From: Siphlonurus alternatus
Taxonomy: Eukaryota; Arthropoda; Insecta; Ephemeroptera; Siphlonuridae
Assembly (NCBI GenBank): GCA_949825025.1
Contig: OX463780.1
Location: 18,263,480-18,327,479, forward strand
Direction of reading: 5' to 3'
DNA: 64,000 nt
In this document: positions 12,201 through 24,075 of the stretch, piece after piece
Numbering within the stretch: the stretch's first letter is position 1
How the letters are laid out: every line of letters begins with the position of its first letter
The notes under the pieces: generated by a model
Database searches by the model: none
Told to the model about the DNA's origin: nothing
Seen by the model: the letters and a program-made list of their open reading frames with translations, nothing else
Made by a program: the position numbers and the translations under genes

Positions 12201-15200
12201 CAAGCTTTCGTACATTATCGTTTATCTGCGGCTGCTACGGCATGATTCCGGTAGTAATTTTCGACCATATGTGACAGCACCTTTACAATCCAAGGCAAAT
12301 GTACTGTCTAGGCATAGGGATTGCATTATATGCAGGTAGAAGAAGAACCTTGAAACCATTGTATCGTTCATCAGCATATTTATAAATATGATATGCATAC
12401 AGCATATATTATATTATGTATGCATGCTTATTTTAGATACTGTACTGTACAGTATGGCATACCGTGTGCATACTGCTATAATATAGTGTTAAAATAATTG
12501 TAATAGACTATTTATTTATGATAAAAATTATTGTATGCACATTAAGGTAGAGATAACGCCGAACAGCTGATCGACGTAATGCCCTTTGATTAACATGTAA
12601 ACCTTGGCAAATTGACAAAAATTCTGAATTTTTTTTTGAGAGGCAGATATTAGTGCCTAAAAGCCATAGAAAAAATTCCAACACGATTTAACGAGCCGAT
12701 TTTTTTTAATTAATTTTTTTAATTTTCTGCATAGGGCTTTCCCATGGAGAGCCAATCTAAAAAATTAATTTAAAAAAATCGGCTCGTTAAATGTTTTGGA
12801 AACTTTTGCTATGGCTTTTAGGCCATGGCATCTTACTGTCAAAAAAATTTCAGAATTTTTGTCAATTTGCTTAGGTTTACATGTTAATCAAAGGGCATTA
12901 CGTCAATCAGCTGTTCGGCGTTATCTCTACCTTAAGCTAAATGGGAACTGAAAAACTTGAAATCAGTCAATGACACCTATGCATAGAAGGAAAAATTTAA
13001 TTTATTTTCAAACATCATTGCTGTAATTTTCTCGTTAATATACGCTTGGGAACTTTGCTATATAAACAATATGGTATTATACATACCCGGTATTTCCATA
13101 TAGAATGATGCTGACGATTGGAAATTCAATTTTAAGAAACTTACAGAACAGATAGTCCACTCGAGGTCCACTCGTTTGCAGATATCAGACATAAACAAAA
13201 CAAATCGTGGTTCAGAAAAACACAATTTTAACCAAGGACGCAATATATGACATACATACACTAAAACATACCTTATTCTCACAGTTCGTTATGTATTTTC
13301 ATTAAATATATCATACAAAACATCGTAACACAGATTTAATTGCAGTTATTAACGAAAATTTGGCACCGACATCACTTCTTCTTCGCCGCCATTAGAAAAT
13401 AAAAAAATCATATCGATTATCGATCGTTATCGATCAACGATCAACGGTCGGTGCTAAATTTTGATTGGCTTACAATTTTGAACTTGTCCAATCAGAAACG
13501 ATAAGAAATATTTTTTACAAGGCGCACGGAATGTTTGAAAAAGTTATGTCAGAAAATAGTTTAATTCTTTAATTGCATTATTTAAACGAAATGAAATCAT
13601 TTCACCTTTCAAGTGATATTCATAGTGTTTTATGGTGGAAAAAGTTTATTATAATTGTTTAATAAGAGTTAATTTAGTGCACTTTATTGTTTAAATATAT
13701 ATTATACATCATGGGACTCGATCGATCACCTCATAAAATTATATATATGATAGATCCCACCCAAGAATAGCATGCATAAATTAATTCCATATTTTAATTA
13801 CTCTAATCCCATAAGCACACGCTTAAACAGGCATGGATTCAGAAAAAAAATCGGGGGGGGGGGGCTGCCTCCGCATAAGATCATTGTTAAAAAAAATTGG
13901 AATGGGAAAAATGATTTTATATAATATATATTATTATACTGTATATTATATATATGTTGCACATGTGTGTTAAATCCAAAAATGGGGGGGGGGGGGGCAG
14001 CTCCCCTCCACCAATAGAAGAATAGCCCTGCCCTCCCCCTATAGCTGATCCACACCTGCGCTTATAATTTTCATTAACGACAAATTTAAAAAAAGTGACA
14101 TAATTTATGATTATAATATCTTTATAATTTATATTATTTAAATACGATAGATTACAATGAACATGCAATGATATCAGTAGAAAATAAATTTAAAGAAAAA
14201 ATTTTTTTTTTACATATATATTTATAATTCGTTTTAGAGAGGGATGAAGCTTAAAGTAGAGTAAAGGCGAATTCAGATGGTGACAACGCGGGGCTATGCG
14301 ACGCGATTTTGTCACACAAGCTGTGAAATCCTATGCGGAAGCGAATTCGACATTGCGGCGGCGAATATATCGCATTAATTTTTATACTTTTTTTTTTAAT
14401 CCCCAAATATGGCCGGCCGCCAATGGATTTTACAGCAAGTGCGCATTATTCGCTTCGCGTCGCAGGTTGGAAATCGCCATGTGGATCCACCTTAGGCGAT
14501 TTCATTTTTTTTTTTTAATTTCATTTTCTAAAAATTTAACTCGCCCTCTATTGAGAAATAAAAACCAAAAAATTCCATCTCAAATAAGCCTCACCACAAA
14601 AAATTCCAAAAGTTAGTGTTTCGGAGGCCTTTAACATGCATCCTAGCTTATGGAAGAGCTTTTTACTACAACATCGTCTGAAATATGGTGCCAATTAAAA
14701 AATCCGTACATATAGAATCTTTGATGAATTCTTTAATGGATTTTCAAATAAAACAATTTTTTATGGAGCCGTTTTTCCGGAAAAAAATCCTGAAAATCCT
14801 TATGGGAATAATTAACTCGCATAAATTTTAATACATCTTTTCGGAAAAACGGCTCCGTAAATAAATAAAATTATTTGTAAATCCATTAAAGAATTCATAA
14901 TAGATTACGTACGCATTTTTTGGTTGATACCATATAGTAGACGAAGTTGGAGTAAAAAGCTGTTTTTTGTTCCAGAAGGAATGCATATATAATATGTCAA
15001 CGGCCTCCGAAACACCAACTTTGGGAATTTTTTGTGGTGAAGCTATTTGAGATGGAATTTTTTGGTTTTCATATTTCTCAATAGAAGGCAGGTTAAACTA
15101 TTTTTAGAAAAAAAAAAAAATAATTCCAAAAAATGAAATCGCTCATACTCTACTTCAAGCTAATTGAAAGTTATAACTTTCTATACTAGATACTAATAAT

Positions 15201-18200
15201 ATATTATATAATAAGTTTTATTGTGCCATGCTAATTAATATGCTATATGAAATAATTAATATGATGATGAAGGGACACAATGTAGTATTGACCACAATTT
15301 TTTTTATTGCAAAAATGGATAAAGCTAGCGTGCAAATTTATGCTACCTTGATATTTTCAGATTTTTTAGAGTCCGGGAACTATTTTTAAAAAATTGTTGA
15401 CAGTTGTTTTCGTGACGTGACTAGACGCGGCTCCTTAAGAAAAAGATAGGACTTGTCGCCGCGTGACGTCACAAAAAGGACTTTCAATAATTTGTTAAAA
15501 ATACATCCCGGGCTCTAAAAAATAAAAAAAAAAATCAGGGTAGCATAACTTTGCACCCTCTATCCATTTCTGCAATAAAAAAATTGAGGTCGATATCCCA
15601 TTTTAGGTATTTATAATATTATTATACTGTATATTTAATTTCAAAGAAAATGGTTTTAAATTTTGTCTGGACATCATATAAGCGGCGTGTATTTAAAGTT
15701 AACTAATTTTAGAATAGTGAATGCTAATTAGAATAATTATTGTATACGGTTGCTGTTGTGATTGGCTATTGATGACATCATGGTTGTCCCATCAGGTTGT
15801 ACCACCCTAATTCAGATTTATTAAATATATATTTTTTTAAATTAGTTCCTGTACTCCAAAAATCTGAAAAAAATCAGCAAAGCATAATTTTATGTATAAA
15901 TTTTTGTAATTATGAAATAAAAAAATCCAACCATTATTGTATATTATATTAAAAGAATATCTTTAGTAGCTTAAAATATGTATCATTTCATGAGAAGAAA
16001 TTTTATGTCCCATGAATAATTAACCCCCAGGTGCAGTTACAGGACATTCGGATTATCGGGATAATTATAATAAAAATTAACCTCAATTGTGCTCAAAAAG
16101 TCAATAGACTCATGCTTAATCAATATATATAATATATATGATGACATATAAATATTTACAATTTCCGACAATTAATGCCCCGTGTGTGTGTCCTCCAGAG
16201 ACACCTGCATGCGGGATATTCAATGATATTTAACAAATTAATTTATTTTTATTTAGGATTAAATTAAATGTTTTAAAATAACATAATTTAACCATATTAA
16301 AAAAAAATACTAATGTCCCATGAGTGCACCTGCGGGGCATACATGGGATACTCCCTAATGTATCCCTGCAAGACACGTAAGGGACATTTGATATAAAAGT
16401 TCAATAAAATGGAGTATCGACCTCAATTTTTTTTATTGGAGAAATGGATAGAGGGTTGCTACTCTGATTTTTTTCAGATTTTCTAGAGACCGCAGGAACT
16501 ATTTTTTAAAAATTATTGAATGACCTTTTTTTGACGTCACGAGGTGGCAAGTCCTATTTTTTTTTAAGGAGCGGCGTCTCGTGACGTCACGAAAAGGACT
16601 TTCAATAATTTTTTAAAAATAGTTCCCGGTCTGTAAAAAATCAGGGAACCCTCTCTGCAATAAAAAAATTGAGGTCGATACTCCATTGTGATTTTGTCTC
16701 CTATATGTCTCTCCTACATCCTACGTAAAGCAATTCCAGATATTCACGGGGCATTTCTCGCGGAACGTTCGCTCGGCTGTGTCGCGGGGATACCCATGCG
16801 GTCCCTGGGTATATGTATAAAACACTATTTTTTTTCCCATCTGTCTGCCGTTGCATATAAAATATATATTATATATTTTTTATTTTTAGCATATCTTAAT
16901 TTTTTGCAAATTGTTCCATATCTATTATATATAGTGAATTTAAACAGTTATTAAAGTAGAGTGAGCGATTTCATTTTTTTGAATATTTTATTTTTCTCAA
17001 CAGAGGACAAGTTAAACTATAGTTTAACTTGTCCTCTGTTGAGAAATGAAAACCAAAAAATTCCATCTCAAATAGCTTCACCACAAAAAAATCCCAAAGT
17101 TGGTGTTTCGGAGGCCTTTAACATGCATCCTTATGGAACAGAAAGCCGCTTTTTACTCCAACTTCGTCTGAACTATGGTACCAATTAAAAAATACGTACG
17201 TAATCTATGATGAATTCTTTAATGGATTTTCAAATAATAAAAAAAAAATTTCGGAGTGGTTTTTCCGGAAAAAATCTTGAAAATCTTTATGGGAATTAAC
17301 CCGCAAAAATTTCAATATTTTGTTTCGGAAAAAGGGCAATGTAAAATTTTTTTTTTACATGGAAATCCATTAAAGAATTCATCATAGATTATATACGTAC
17401 GTATTTTTTAATTGGTTCCATAGTTCAGACGAAGTTGGAGTAAAACGCTGTTTTCTGTTCCATAAGGATGCATGTTAAGGCCTCCGAAACACCAACTTTG
17501 GGAATTTTTTGTGGTGAAGCTTTTTGAGATGGAATTTTTTGGTTTTCATTTCTCAATAGAAGGCAGGTTAAACTATTTTAAGAAAATAAAATATTCCAAA
17601 AAATTAAATCGCTCACTCTACTTTAATTACCACAATTTAAAGGAGTAAATTGTCTCTCTCATTCTCATTGCTAAATTTCTTGTAAAGTTTTTTTTTTCAT
17701 AAGGGTTTCTTTTGGCTGGAACTGTAATATAAAAACAACCCATCGATCATTGCTGTGGTTGTGGCGAATTTTTAGTTGAGTATTGATGCAAAAGAGTTTT
17801 TTATGTTGGAAGTAAACCAGTCCATCATTGCTGTGGTTTTAGCAAATTTTTAGTTGAGTGTTGTTGCAAAAGAGTTGCTTTTTGTTGTAACTAAAATAAT
17901 CCATCATTGCTGTGGTTTTGGCGAATTTTTAGTTGAGTGTTGTTGCAAAAGAGTTGCTTTTTGTTGTAACTAAAATAATCCATCATTGCTGTGGTTTTGG
18001 CGATTTTTTAGTTGAGTGTTGTTGCAAAAGAGTTGCTTTTTGTTGGAATTAATAGATCCCATCATTGCTGTGGCTTTGGTGAATTTTTAGTTAAGTGTTG
18101 TTGTAAAAGGGTTGTTTTTTGTTGGCAATGACATGGTCTCCTATTGCTACAATTTATAGTTGAGTTTTGTTGCAAGAGTGTTGCCTTTTGTTGAGACAAA

Positions 18201-21200
18201 TATGGCCCTACCTTTGTTGAATTCTGTTATATAACATTGCATTTCTCTATTCAACACTTTGGTTGACATGCATTGGGTTATATTGTTTTTAAATTTAAAT
18301 CTGCAGTTAGAAGAAGATAAAATCCTTTGAAGAAGAGGACTCAGAAGTTAAGTTAATTGAAGTTGCTTTGAATCGATTTTTAAATGCCATTTTTCTATTG
18401 AATCGAGTTGCTGTAAGTTAGAAAAATGCTTTGTTTGTCAAAGTTTAATTATGTTGGATGCTTCAAAGTTAATATGGGATATATTATGTTAATTTCCATT
18501 GTGGGAAAGTACATTTATAATTGGTTACAATGAGTTATTTTTATTTTCGTTAATCTGATCAGAGATACATTGCGTTGTAATGAGTTGTACGATTCAAGTT
18601 GTAGAGAGTTAAAAAATTGTCCTCCAACTGTTTTAGTTATAATGAATTTGAATATGTTATGCATAAAAATCAAGCTTGGAGAATATTCTGCTCAGAGTTT
18701 GAATGAGTTAAAATTCTAGAGAAAAAGCAACCAAAGTCAGCTATATTTTAGTGTGGGAAGATAAAGCAGTATACGTGTGTCATATACATGACATGCATTC
18801 ACCCCTGCTTGCAGCTATTGTGGGTATGATATCTCACCACGATGGCTGGTCTGCTTGTGGCCGACTCCCTCGATATCCCCTCCCTGAACCTCCCAACACT
18901 CTGAGCCTCCACCAGCCCAGAGTCCAGCAAATTCTACTCCCTCACCGTTCTTCTCAAAAAGGAATATTTGCCCATACATTTTTGCTGCCCTCGTCCTCCA
19001 ACTTCCAGTCATAGTCCTTTTTGCCTCTGTAACGCCCTTAAAATATTTGCAGAAGTATAATATGCATACCTGAGTATGAATTATCCTGAACAAAAGTCTT
19101 GACATAACTTGTCCTGTTTCAGATCCCTATCACGCTACACAAGGAGTCTGGCGTTGACTCGGAGGGTCGCGAGGTTCTCAAATGTGGCTTCCGGATTGGA
19201 GGAGGAATAGACCAAGACTTTCAGAAAAGTCCACAAGGATATACAGATAATGTGAGTCAAATTTATAACTTTTCAACAATATTTTTTAAATGTCACCAGC
19301 AGCTAGAGCTAGATGCACATTCAGATCTGCAAATCAGGGCTAATTCTCTGTCAAACAATATTCAACAGGATTAGCCCTGCTGTAAAGGTAAATAAAGCAG
19401 TACACCCATTCAGACTGGCCCATCTGTTTATAAATACTCAAAAACTGCTAAGGCCTGCCGCCGTAGCAAAATCAAGGTCTTCTTGATTTCTTTATGGAGC
19501 TACGTGTGCTACGTACGGTGTCCCTACAGCATGAATGCCATAGCAATGGACAACATACATGAAAAATTTTATTGCAGAAATGAATAGAGGGTACCAAATT
19601 ATGCTACTCTGAATTTTTCAGATTTTTTGGAGCCGACCCAGAACTATTTTTAAATAATTATTGAAAGTGCAGCCACACCCCCTGGAGGCGTCAATAGGCG
19701 TCCAGGCACTATCCTTTTTATTAAGGATTCAGGGGTGCCAACTGAAATCACAGAACTTTCAATAATTATTTAAAAATAGTTCCGGGTCTCAAAAAAAAAA
19801 AAAAAAAAAAATGAAAAATTTCAGAGTAGCATAATTTGGTACCCTCTATTCATTTCTGTAATAATTTTTTTTCATACATATATGTTGTCCATTTCCGAGT
19901 ACAGTATGTGAACGAGGCTTCGGCCAGTTAAATTTTATTTTTGAACCATTGCATGCTCATACCACAGGCATAAATATTTTACAATCAACAGTATTATTTA
20001 GTTTAAATGTTTATGTGTTTTTTATTGTCTAGTAAAAATGAAAAAATTAAGTTTTAATACTTTTCATAAGTGTTAGTTACTTTTTGTGTACAACTTTTGC
20101 AAATAAAATTAGATGTCAAGGGAAGAAGTTGTTTGCAGCTCTAGCCAACATGTAAAATTGTCAATTGTTACTCTTATTACGTTCTACATAAATCAGGGAC
20201 CGGATGCACGCGTTTTTTTCGTGCATCCGAGATGCGCATCCGGATGCAAATTAATTTTTCGTGCATCCATGGATGCGCATCCGGATGCAAATTTATTTTT
20301 CATGCATCTGGGATGCGCATCCGGATGCAAATTTATTTTCCATGCATCTGAGATGCGCATCCGGATGCATTAATTTTTTCCCGTGCATCTGGGATGCACG
20401 GATGCGAATGCTAGCCCATTTTTGCGCATCCGTGTGCATCTTGCATCTGCATCCGCATCCGATCTTTGGTTTTTATAATACACTTTGTTTCTTGTAATTT
20501 TTAAACGACAAGTGGCAAATAAAGTTAAAAAATATGCCTCGTGTTAAAGATTTATTTAGAGGCAATTAGCAAAAAACCTGATAAAAAAGAGAAAAAAGGT
20601 GTTAAATGGATGCAAATTTATTTTTCGTGCATCCGTGGATGCGCATCCGGATGCAAATTTATTTTTCATGCATCTGGGATGCGCATCCGGATGCATTCAT
20701 TTTTCCCCGTGCATCTGGGATGCGCATCCGGATGCATTCATTTTTTCCTGTGCATCTGGGATACACGGATGCGGATGCAAGCCCATTTTTGCGCATCCGT
20801 GTGCATCTTGCATCTGCATCCGCATCCGCATCCGATCCCTGACATAAATATTTAACAGAGAGGTGCTGACTCTGTGTCAATGTTGCAGGGGATATATGTA
20901 ACGGAAGTCCATGATGAAAGTCCTGCAGCAAAGGCTGGCCTGCGAATGCACGACAAAATACTGCAGGTGAGTGTGGTGATAATTTATATCAAAGGTAAAT
21001 TATTAACAACTAACCAAGTAAGATATAGCTGCAGAGATATCAGAGCATTGTTCATAGTCTGCTTGTAACGAATGGAGTATCAACCTCAATTTTTGTTATT
21101 GCAGAAATGGTAAGAGGGTGAAAAGTTAATGCTACCCTGATTTTTTTCAGATTTTTTAGAGCCCGGGAACTATTTGTAAAAAATTATTGAAAGTCCTTTA

Positions 21201-22240
21201 TGTGACGTCATGCGGCGGCAAGTCTTATCTTTTTCTTGAGCTCGTGACGTCACAAAAAGAACTTTCAATAATTTTTTAAAAATAGTTCCCGGGCTCTAAA
21301 AAATCTGAAAAAAATCAGGGTAGCATAACTTTGCACCCTCTATCCATTTCTGCATTAAAAAAACAAATTAGGTCGATACTCCATTGTGGCTGGGACATTC
21401 AAAGATACTGTACTGATTCATTGATATTTTGATACTGTATACTGTACTGACTAAAGATGGCCAGAAATTTAAGTAAATACTACACTGTTATGTTAATATA
21501 TTTGCTCGCAAATTGGGCAATTGAGTGGTGCTCATTTTTAGTCAAAAATAGGAGTAAAGATTTTAGTCATGGTGGAATGAATAATTCATTTTGAGAATCT
21601 ACATTAACGATTAATCTCATTGTCAGTAACTTCAACATCATAATGTTGATTAAAAATTTCTGTCAGACGGGATTGAATGAAATAAAGTTTAAAAATTTGA
21701 GAATGTTCTGAAATTTAATTGCTTATGGTTTGGCCAAATTCAAGGAGGTGGTTTTCTCTCAACAGCTCCATTACGGTTTCCGTCCTCAATTTTCACAAAA
21801 CTAATAAGACGAATCCACTTCTAAATTTGTATGCCACCAATTGATGGCAAGTTTAAAGTTTCCCACAAGTCTTATTGCTTTCAAGGGGTCTGATTTCGAG
21901 ATCTTAATAAACTGAGATTTACAAATCTCTGTTACAAATAACAGAAAAGTAGTTGTATCTCATATTTATATTGCTCATGTCAAAGTTTTAAAAAATAACC
22001 TTTTCATGATTTACATTGGAAATATTACAACATTTTAATGAAAATTTTTTATGTTAACGTTAATTTATATAGCGGTTACTGTTGTTGATTATTTCCATAA
22101 AATAATTTATTTTATGGTCATTGTTGCAGTGTAATGGCTACGACTTCACGATGGTGACGCACAAGAAGGCGGTGGACTACATAAAGAAGCACCCCGTGTT
22201 GAACCTTCTAGTGGCACGTAAAGGCGTCACTTCCACCTAA
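6244..22240 (+). CDS. TAX1BP3: TAX1BP3 (TIP-1), single-PDZ-domain scaffold protein
   Basis: Coding exons 6244-6300, 19123-19251, 20889-20966 and 22130-22240 join in phase 0 at every junction, with GT-AG introns, to give 124 codons plus TAA, the usual length of TAX1BP3. The N-terminus reads MCAKMAFQHQAGTAMECLS. Exon 2 carries FRIGGGIDQD, the PDZ carboxylate-binding loop region; exon 3 carries GIYVTEVHDESPAAKAGLR and the KILQ strand; exon 4 carries CNGYDFTMVTHKKAV and ends RKGVTST. Nearly the whole protein is one PDZ domain, as in the family. In other animals it binds C-terminal PDZ ligands (for example beta-catenin or Rho effectors) and competes with multi-PDZ scaffolds; that role is carried over from the family. 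A second in-frame Met at codon 5 is an alternative start. Intron 1 is 12.8 kb and almost entirely repeats. Faces the glycine-rich gene tail to tail. Confidence 0.93.
6640..7560. repeat. CAAC-rich strand-skewed block with ~75-bp tandem units
   Basis: From about 7020 the unit AACTAGCTTTCTGGCAGAAT + CAATACTGG + CCCAACTC + ACAACGAAATCCAAC repeats about seven times with decay. Upstream (6640-7020) the same CAACT/ACAACTGATT vocabulary continues without clear period. The G/T-rich counterpart is at 17740-18620. Confidence 0.65.
7561..8314. other. intron DNA with degenerate satellite-like segments
   Basis: No gene. Contains diverged copies of a GCCATCTTACGTTGG motif (about 8020 and 8080) that resemble the ATGGCAGCCATCTTG part of the adjoining satellite. 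Confidence 0.4.
8315..11885. repeat. 130-bp satellite array
   Basis: About 27 head-to-tail units of about 130 bp; landmark GAAATGCAAGTGAGTTTGTG recurs at 8441, 8571 and 8701, then onward every 129-130 bases. Units contain GGTTCCGCTAAATGGCAGCC and GACTAGTCAGTACGTAACAA. A truncated unit junction (GCGATTATGGCAGCC) occurs at 9697 and again 683 bases later, marking a higher-order duplication. One unit is interrupted by a palindromic element at 8770-8912. Open frames in the array (for example 9794-10051) are by-products. Confidence 0.95.
8770..8912. mobile_element. 143-bp palindromic element in the satellite
   Basis: Near-perfect inverted repeats starting AAGGGGCATTCACAAAGCC, flanked by ATA on both sides; the uninterrupted unit has a single ATA. 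A second copy is at 62398-62530. The short target duplication and GGGG/CCCC ends recall PIF/Harbinger MITEs. Confidence 0.85.
11886..12541. other. intron DNA without recognised content
   Basis: AT-rich. A 77-codon open frame at 12106-12339 has no recognisable family and no splice context. Confidence 0.4.
12542..12935. mobile_element. palindromic element family E, copy 1
   Basis: Ends TTAAGGTAGAGATAACGCC and GGCGTTATCTCTACCTTAA; arms of about 190 bp including CCCTTTGATTAACATGTAAA. Second copy at 26950-27345. No coding capacity. Confidence 0.85.
13357..13464. mobile_element. small foldback with clustered ATCGAT motifs
   Basis: Arms AAAATTTGGCACCGAC and GTCGGTGCTAAATTTT (one mismatch) enclose GCCGCCATT and an ATCGATTATCGATCGTTATC cluster. 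Two CCAAT-type boxes (GATTGGCT, CCAATCAG) lie just to the right. Confidence 0.6.
13465..14249. other. intron DNA with poly(G) modules
   Basis: Two G runs (about 11 at 13853 and about 15 at 13984), each followed by a related CT/GC-rich patch (GGCTGCCTCC, GGCAGCTCCCC), suggest a decayed repeat. No gene. Confidence 0.45.
14250..15159. mobile_element. palindromic element family F, copy 1
   Basis: Ends TTAAAGTAGAGT and its complement. Arms contain TTTCGGAGGCCTTTAACATG and GTTTTTCCGGAAAAAA and their complements. About 0.9 kb; the left arm carries an extra GC-rich insert (14270-14500). Open frames here are part of the repeat. Confidence 0.8.
15282..15601. mobile_element. palindromic element family B, copy 1
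   Basis: Ends TAGTATTGACC and GGTCGATATCCCA. Arms contain TTCAGATTTTTTAGAGTCCG and its complement, with a GTGACGTCAC core. About 320 bp. Confidence 0.8.
15747..15950. mobile_element. half of a family A palindromic element
   Basis: Matches only the right half of the element at 30383-30775: GGTTGTCCCATCAGGTTGTA through AATTATGAAATAAAAAAATC and CCATTATTGTATATT. Confidence 0.7.
15951..16407. other. intron DNA without recognised content
   Basis: AT-rich, with no open frame or repeat family recognised. CCCATGAATAAT/CCCATGAGTGCA-type phrases recur loosely. Confidence 0.35.
16408..16688. mobile_element. palindromic element family B, copy 2
   Basis: Ends AATGGAGTATCGACCTCAAT and its complement; GTGACGTCAC core. 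About 280 bp. Confidence 0.85.
16950..17626. mobile_element. palindromic element family F, copy 2
   Basis: Ends TTAAAGTAGAGTGAGCGATT and its complement. Contains the same GGAGGCCTTTAACATGCATC arms as copy 1 and an extra perfect 52-bp palindrome at 16994-17045 near its left end. Confidence 0.85.
17740..18620. repeat. GTTG-rich strand-skewed block with 79-bp tandem units
   Basis: At least four units of about 79 bp: CCATCATTGCTGTGGTTTTG + GCGAATTTTTAGTTGAGTG + TTGTTGCAAAAGAGTTGC. Beyond 18100 the period decays but the GTTGTAATGAGTTG vocabulary continues, complementary in style to 6640-7560. Confidence 0.7.
18621..19122. other. end of TAX1BP3 intron 1, GC-richer patch
   Basis: At 18800-19030 lies a pyrimidine-rich, CpG-containing patch (CTCCCTGAACCTCCCAACAC). 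Open frames exist on both strands but none shows a known domain. Confidence 0.35.
19545..19893. mobile_element. palindromic element family C, intact copy
   Basis: Ends AATGGACAACATACATG and CATACATATATGTTGTCCATT-type complement; arms contain GAGGGTACCAAATTATGCTA and its complement. Lies in TAX1BP3 intron 2. Confidence 0.85.
20204..20840. repeat. 40-bp minisatellite in two blocks
   Basis: Units of about 40 bp with GATGCGCATCCGGATGCAAA followed by TTTATTTTTCATGCATCTGG; starts at 20231, 20272, 20312 and 20352. A second block occupies 20606-20840, after about 140 bp of unrelated DNA; both end in CATCTGCATCCGCATCC. Within TAX1BP3 intron 2; derived open frames are not genes. Confidence 0.9.
21071..21385. 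mobile_element. palindromic element family B, copy 3
   Basis: Ends AATGGAGTATCAACCTCAAT and TTAGGTCGATACTCCATT; arms with AGAGCCCGGGAACTATTT and complement. In TAX1BP3 intron 3. Confidence 0.85.
21386..22129. other. remainder of TAX1BP3 intron 3
   Basis: Nothing recognised except the TTGTTGCAG acceptor at its end. Confidence 0.5.
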
Positions 22241-24075
22241 GTCATCCCCTCCCCAACTCTCCAGCGGCAGCTAGCAACGCTCAGTCAGCCCTTCCGAACA
22301 AGTGTAATAAGTTAAATCTTCTTTGTGCATTGTTGTAATAGTTGTTACTTGGAGTCTGTAGTCGTTAATCAAGCTGGCTTAATTAACAATGTATCATATG
22401 ACAGGTTGGATTGTTGAAGCTACTTGATGGTTCAATTTGATAATTTATTTTTCCTCCTTGTGACAAATTATTTAGCACTGCACATAGTAGATTGAGTGGT
22501 AATTAGGATCTCAAATTTTTCTAGAAAAAACATTTTTTTTTCAAACTTCTCGGTTAATTTTTTGGAATTTAGATATTGTGTGTGTGTGTGTTGTAAAATT
22601 TTATATGTAAAATTTAAGGTAATGCTATCATATATGGTATAAGTTTTTTTATATTTCAATTTTTTTTAACAAAACAACTGCTACATGTTTATGTAGTTTC
22701 GCTATATTTATACATTCCTCAATTATTTATTGTGTATAATCGCTATAATTATATATATATTATATATGCACATGAATATTTTCCTTATTCCACTTTTTGT
22801 ACATTTTTTACCTTGAAATTTGCAGCTACTGTATTTTTTTTATATATTTTTTTTTTAATAATTTTAAGTTAAAAAAGTAAATAAATAATAATCCATATTT
22901 GATTGACAAAAAGTTTGAGAGTTCAGTGTGTAATGAAAATGATACTGATACATTAACTTGATGGAATTACGTAATATTTTTAAAATCCTTTATTGTAAAG
23001 GCACAAATTACTTTTAAGTTTATAATTTATGCAAATTTAAAGTAAGGATTTTGATTATAATAAAAATAATAAATGTTCTATTCTTGTAATAGTATGTTGT
23101 AGTCATATTATTTCATTGCAAGAAGCACTTCCACCAAAGTCTAATGTAATATTATACTGTATATCACAATTTAAATCAATAAAACTTTCAGCTTATTGTG
23201 ATGATCAATATATAGCATTTTAAGCGGGTATGTTGAGCTTATTTTTGGAAACAATTGTTCAAACTATAAAGCAAACATTGTAATTTTTAAGCTCCAGTTA
23301 TTTTTAATTAAAAAGTTATTAGAACTAATTAATACATTTTTGTTCTATCAATGTTTGATATTGATATTTAAACAACAAAAATTATAACCTGTGCCAATCA
23401 ATTGTCATTTTTGTTATTTTCTTATGAAAAAATTATATATAATAACAAATGGCTAATTTATTTATATGTTGTAAACATTATATAAATGCTAATAAAATTA
23501 TCTGTGTAATAATAATCATAGTTGTTATTAATTATGACTTCATAATATTAAGTTCATAGCAAAGAAAATACTTAAAGTCTTATTGTTTACAAAAATGTTT
23601 CATAATATAACCTTATTAAAAACTTTAAATTATATAATTAATGAACATAATATACAATGATTTAAAAAAATATGTAAAAATAAATATGCTATATATTAAT
23701 GAATTTATTGTATTAATATTAGTAATTGGATTTTGATCCATTTTATTCTTATTGGATGATATATGTGATGTTTTTTAAAAAAAGAAATTTAAAAACACCT
23801 AATAATTTATAATGGGTTATTACTTTCAGGGAATAAAAAAGCACAGAATATTTTTCAAATTTTATAGAAAAAATATAAAATTATGTACATAAATAATATT
23901 ATAATCCATTAAATAAAAACACAACATATATAATTGGGCTTTTGCCTTCATATATATAATATATATTAATTATAAATTAAGTTTTGTAAGAAAATAAAAC
24001 ATGAAGAGCAATATTGAGCTTAATTGTAATTATTTTAATACTGTGATGGGATGAATTTGGTCATGGTTGTTTGTA
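22241..24075. other. TAX1BP3 3' UTR and convergent spacer
   Basis: AT-rich. Holds the 3' UTRs of TAX1BP3 (+) and of the glycine-rich gene (-). No further gene or repeat family recognised. Confidence 0.5.
23178..23183 (+). promoter_or_regulatory. candidate poly(A) signal of TAX1BP3
   Basis: AATAAA about 940 bases after the stop codon. Other A/T-rich hexamers lie upstream (around 22880), so the 3' end used is uncertain. Confidence 0.35.

Noticed and set aside
20113..20931. Overlapping open frames rich in HPDANLF/CASGC
   Set aside because: They are translations of the 40-bp minisatellite in an intron.
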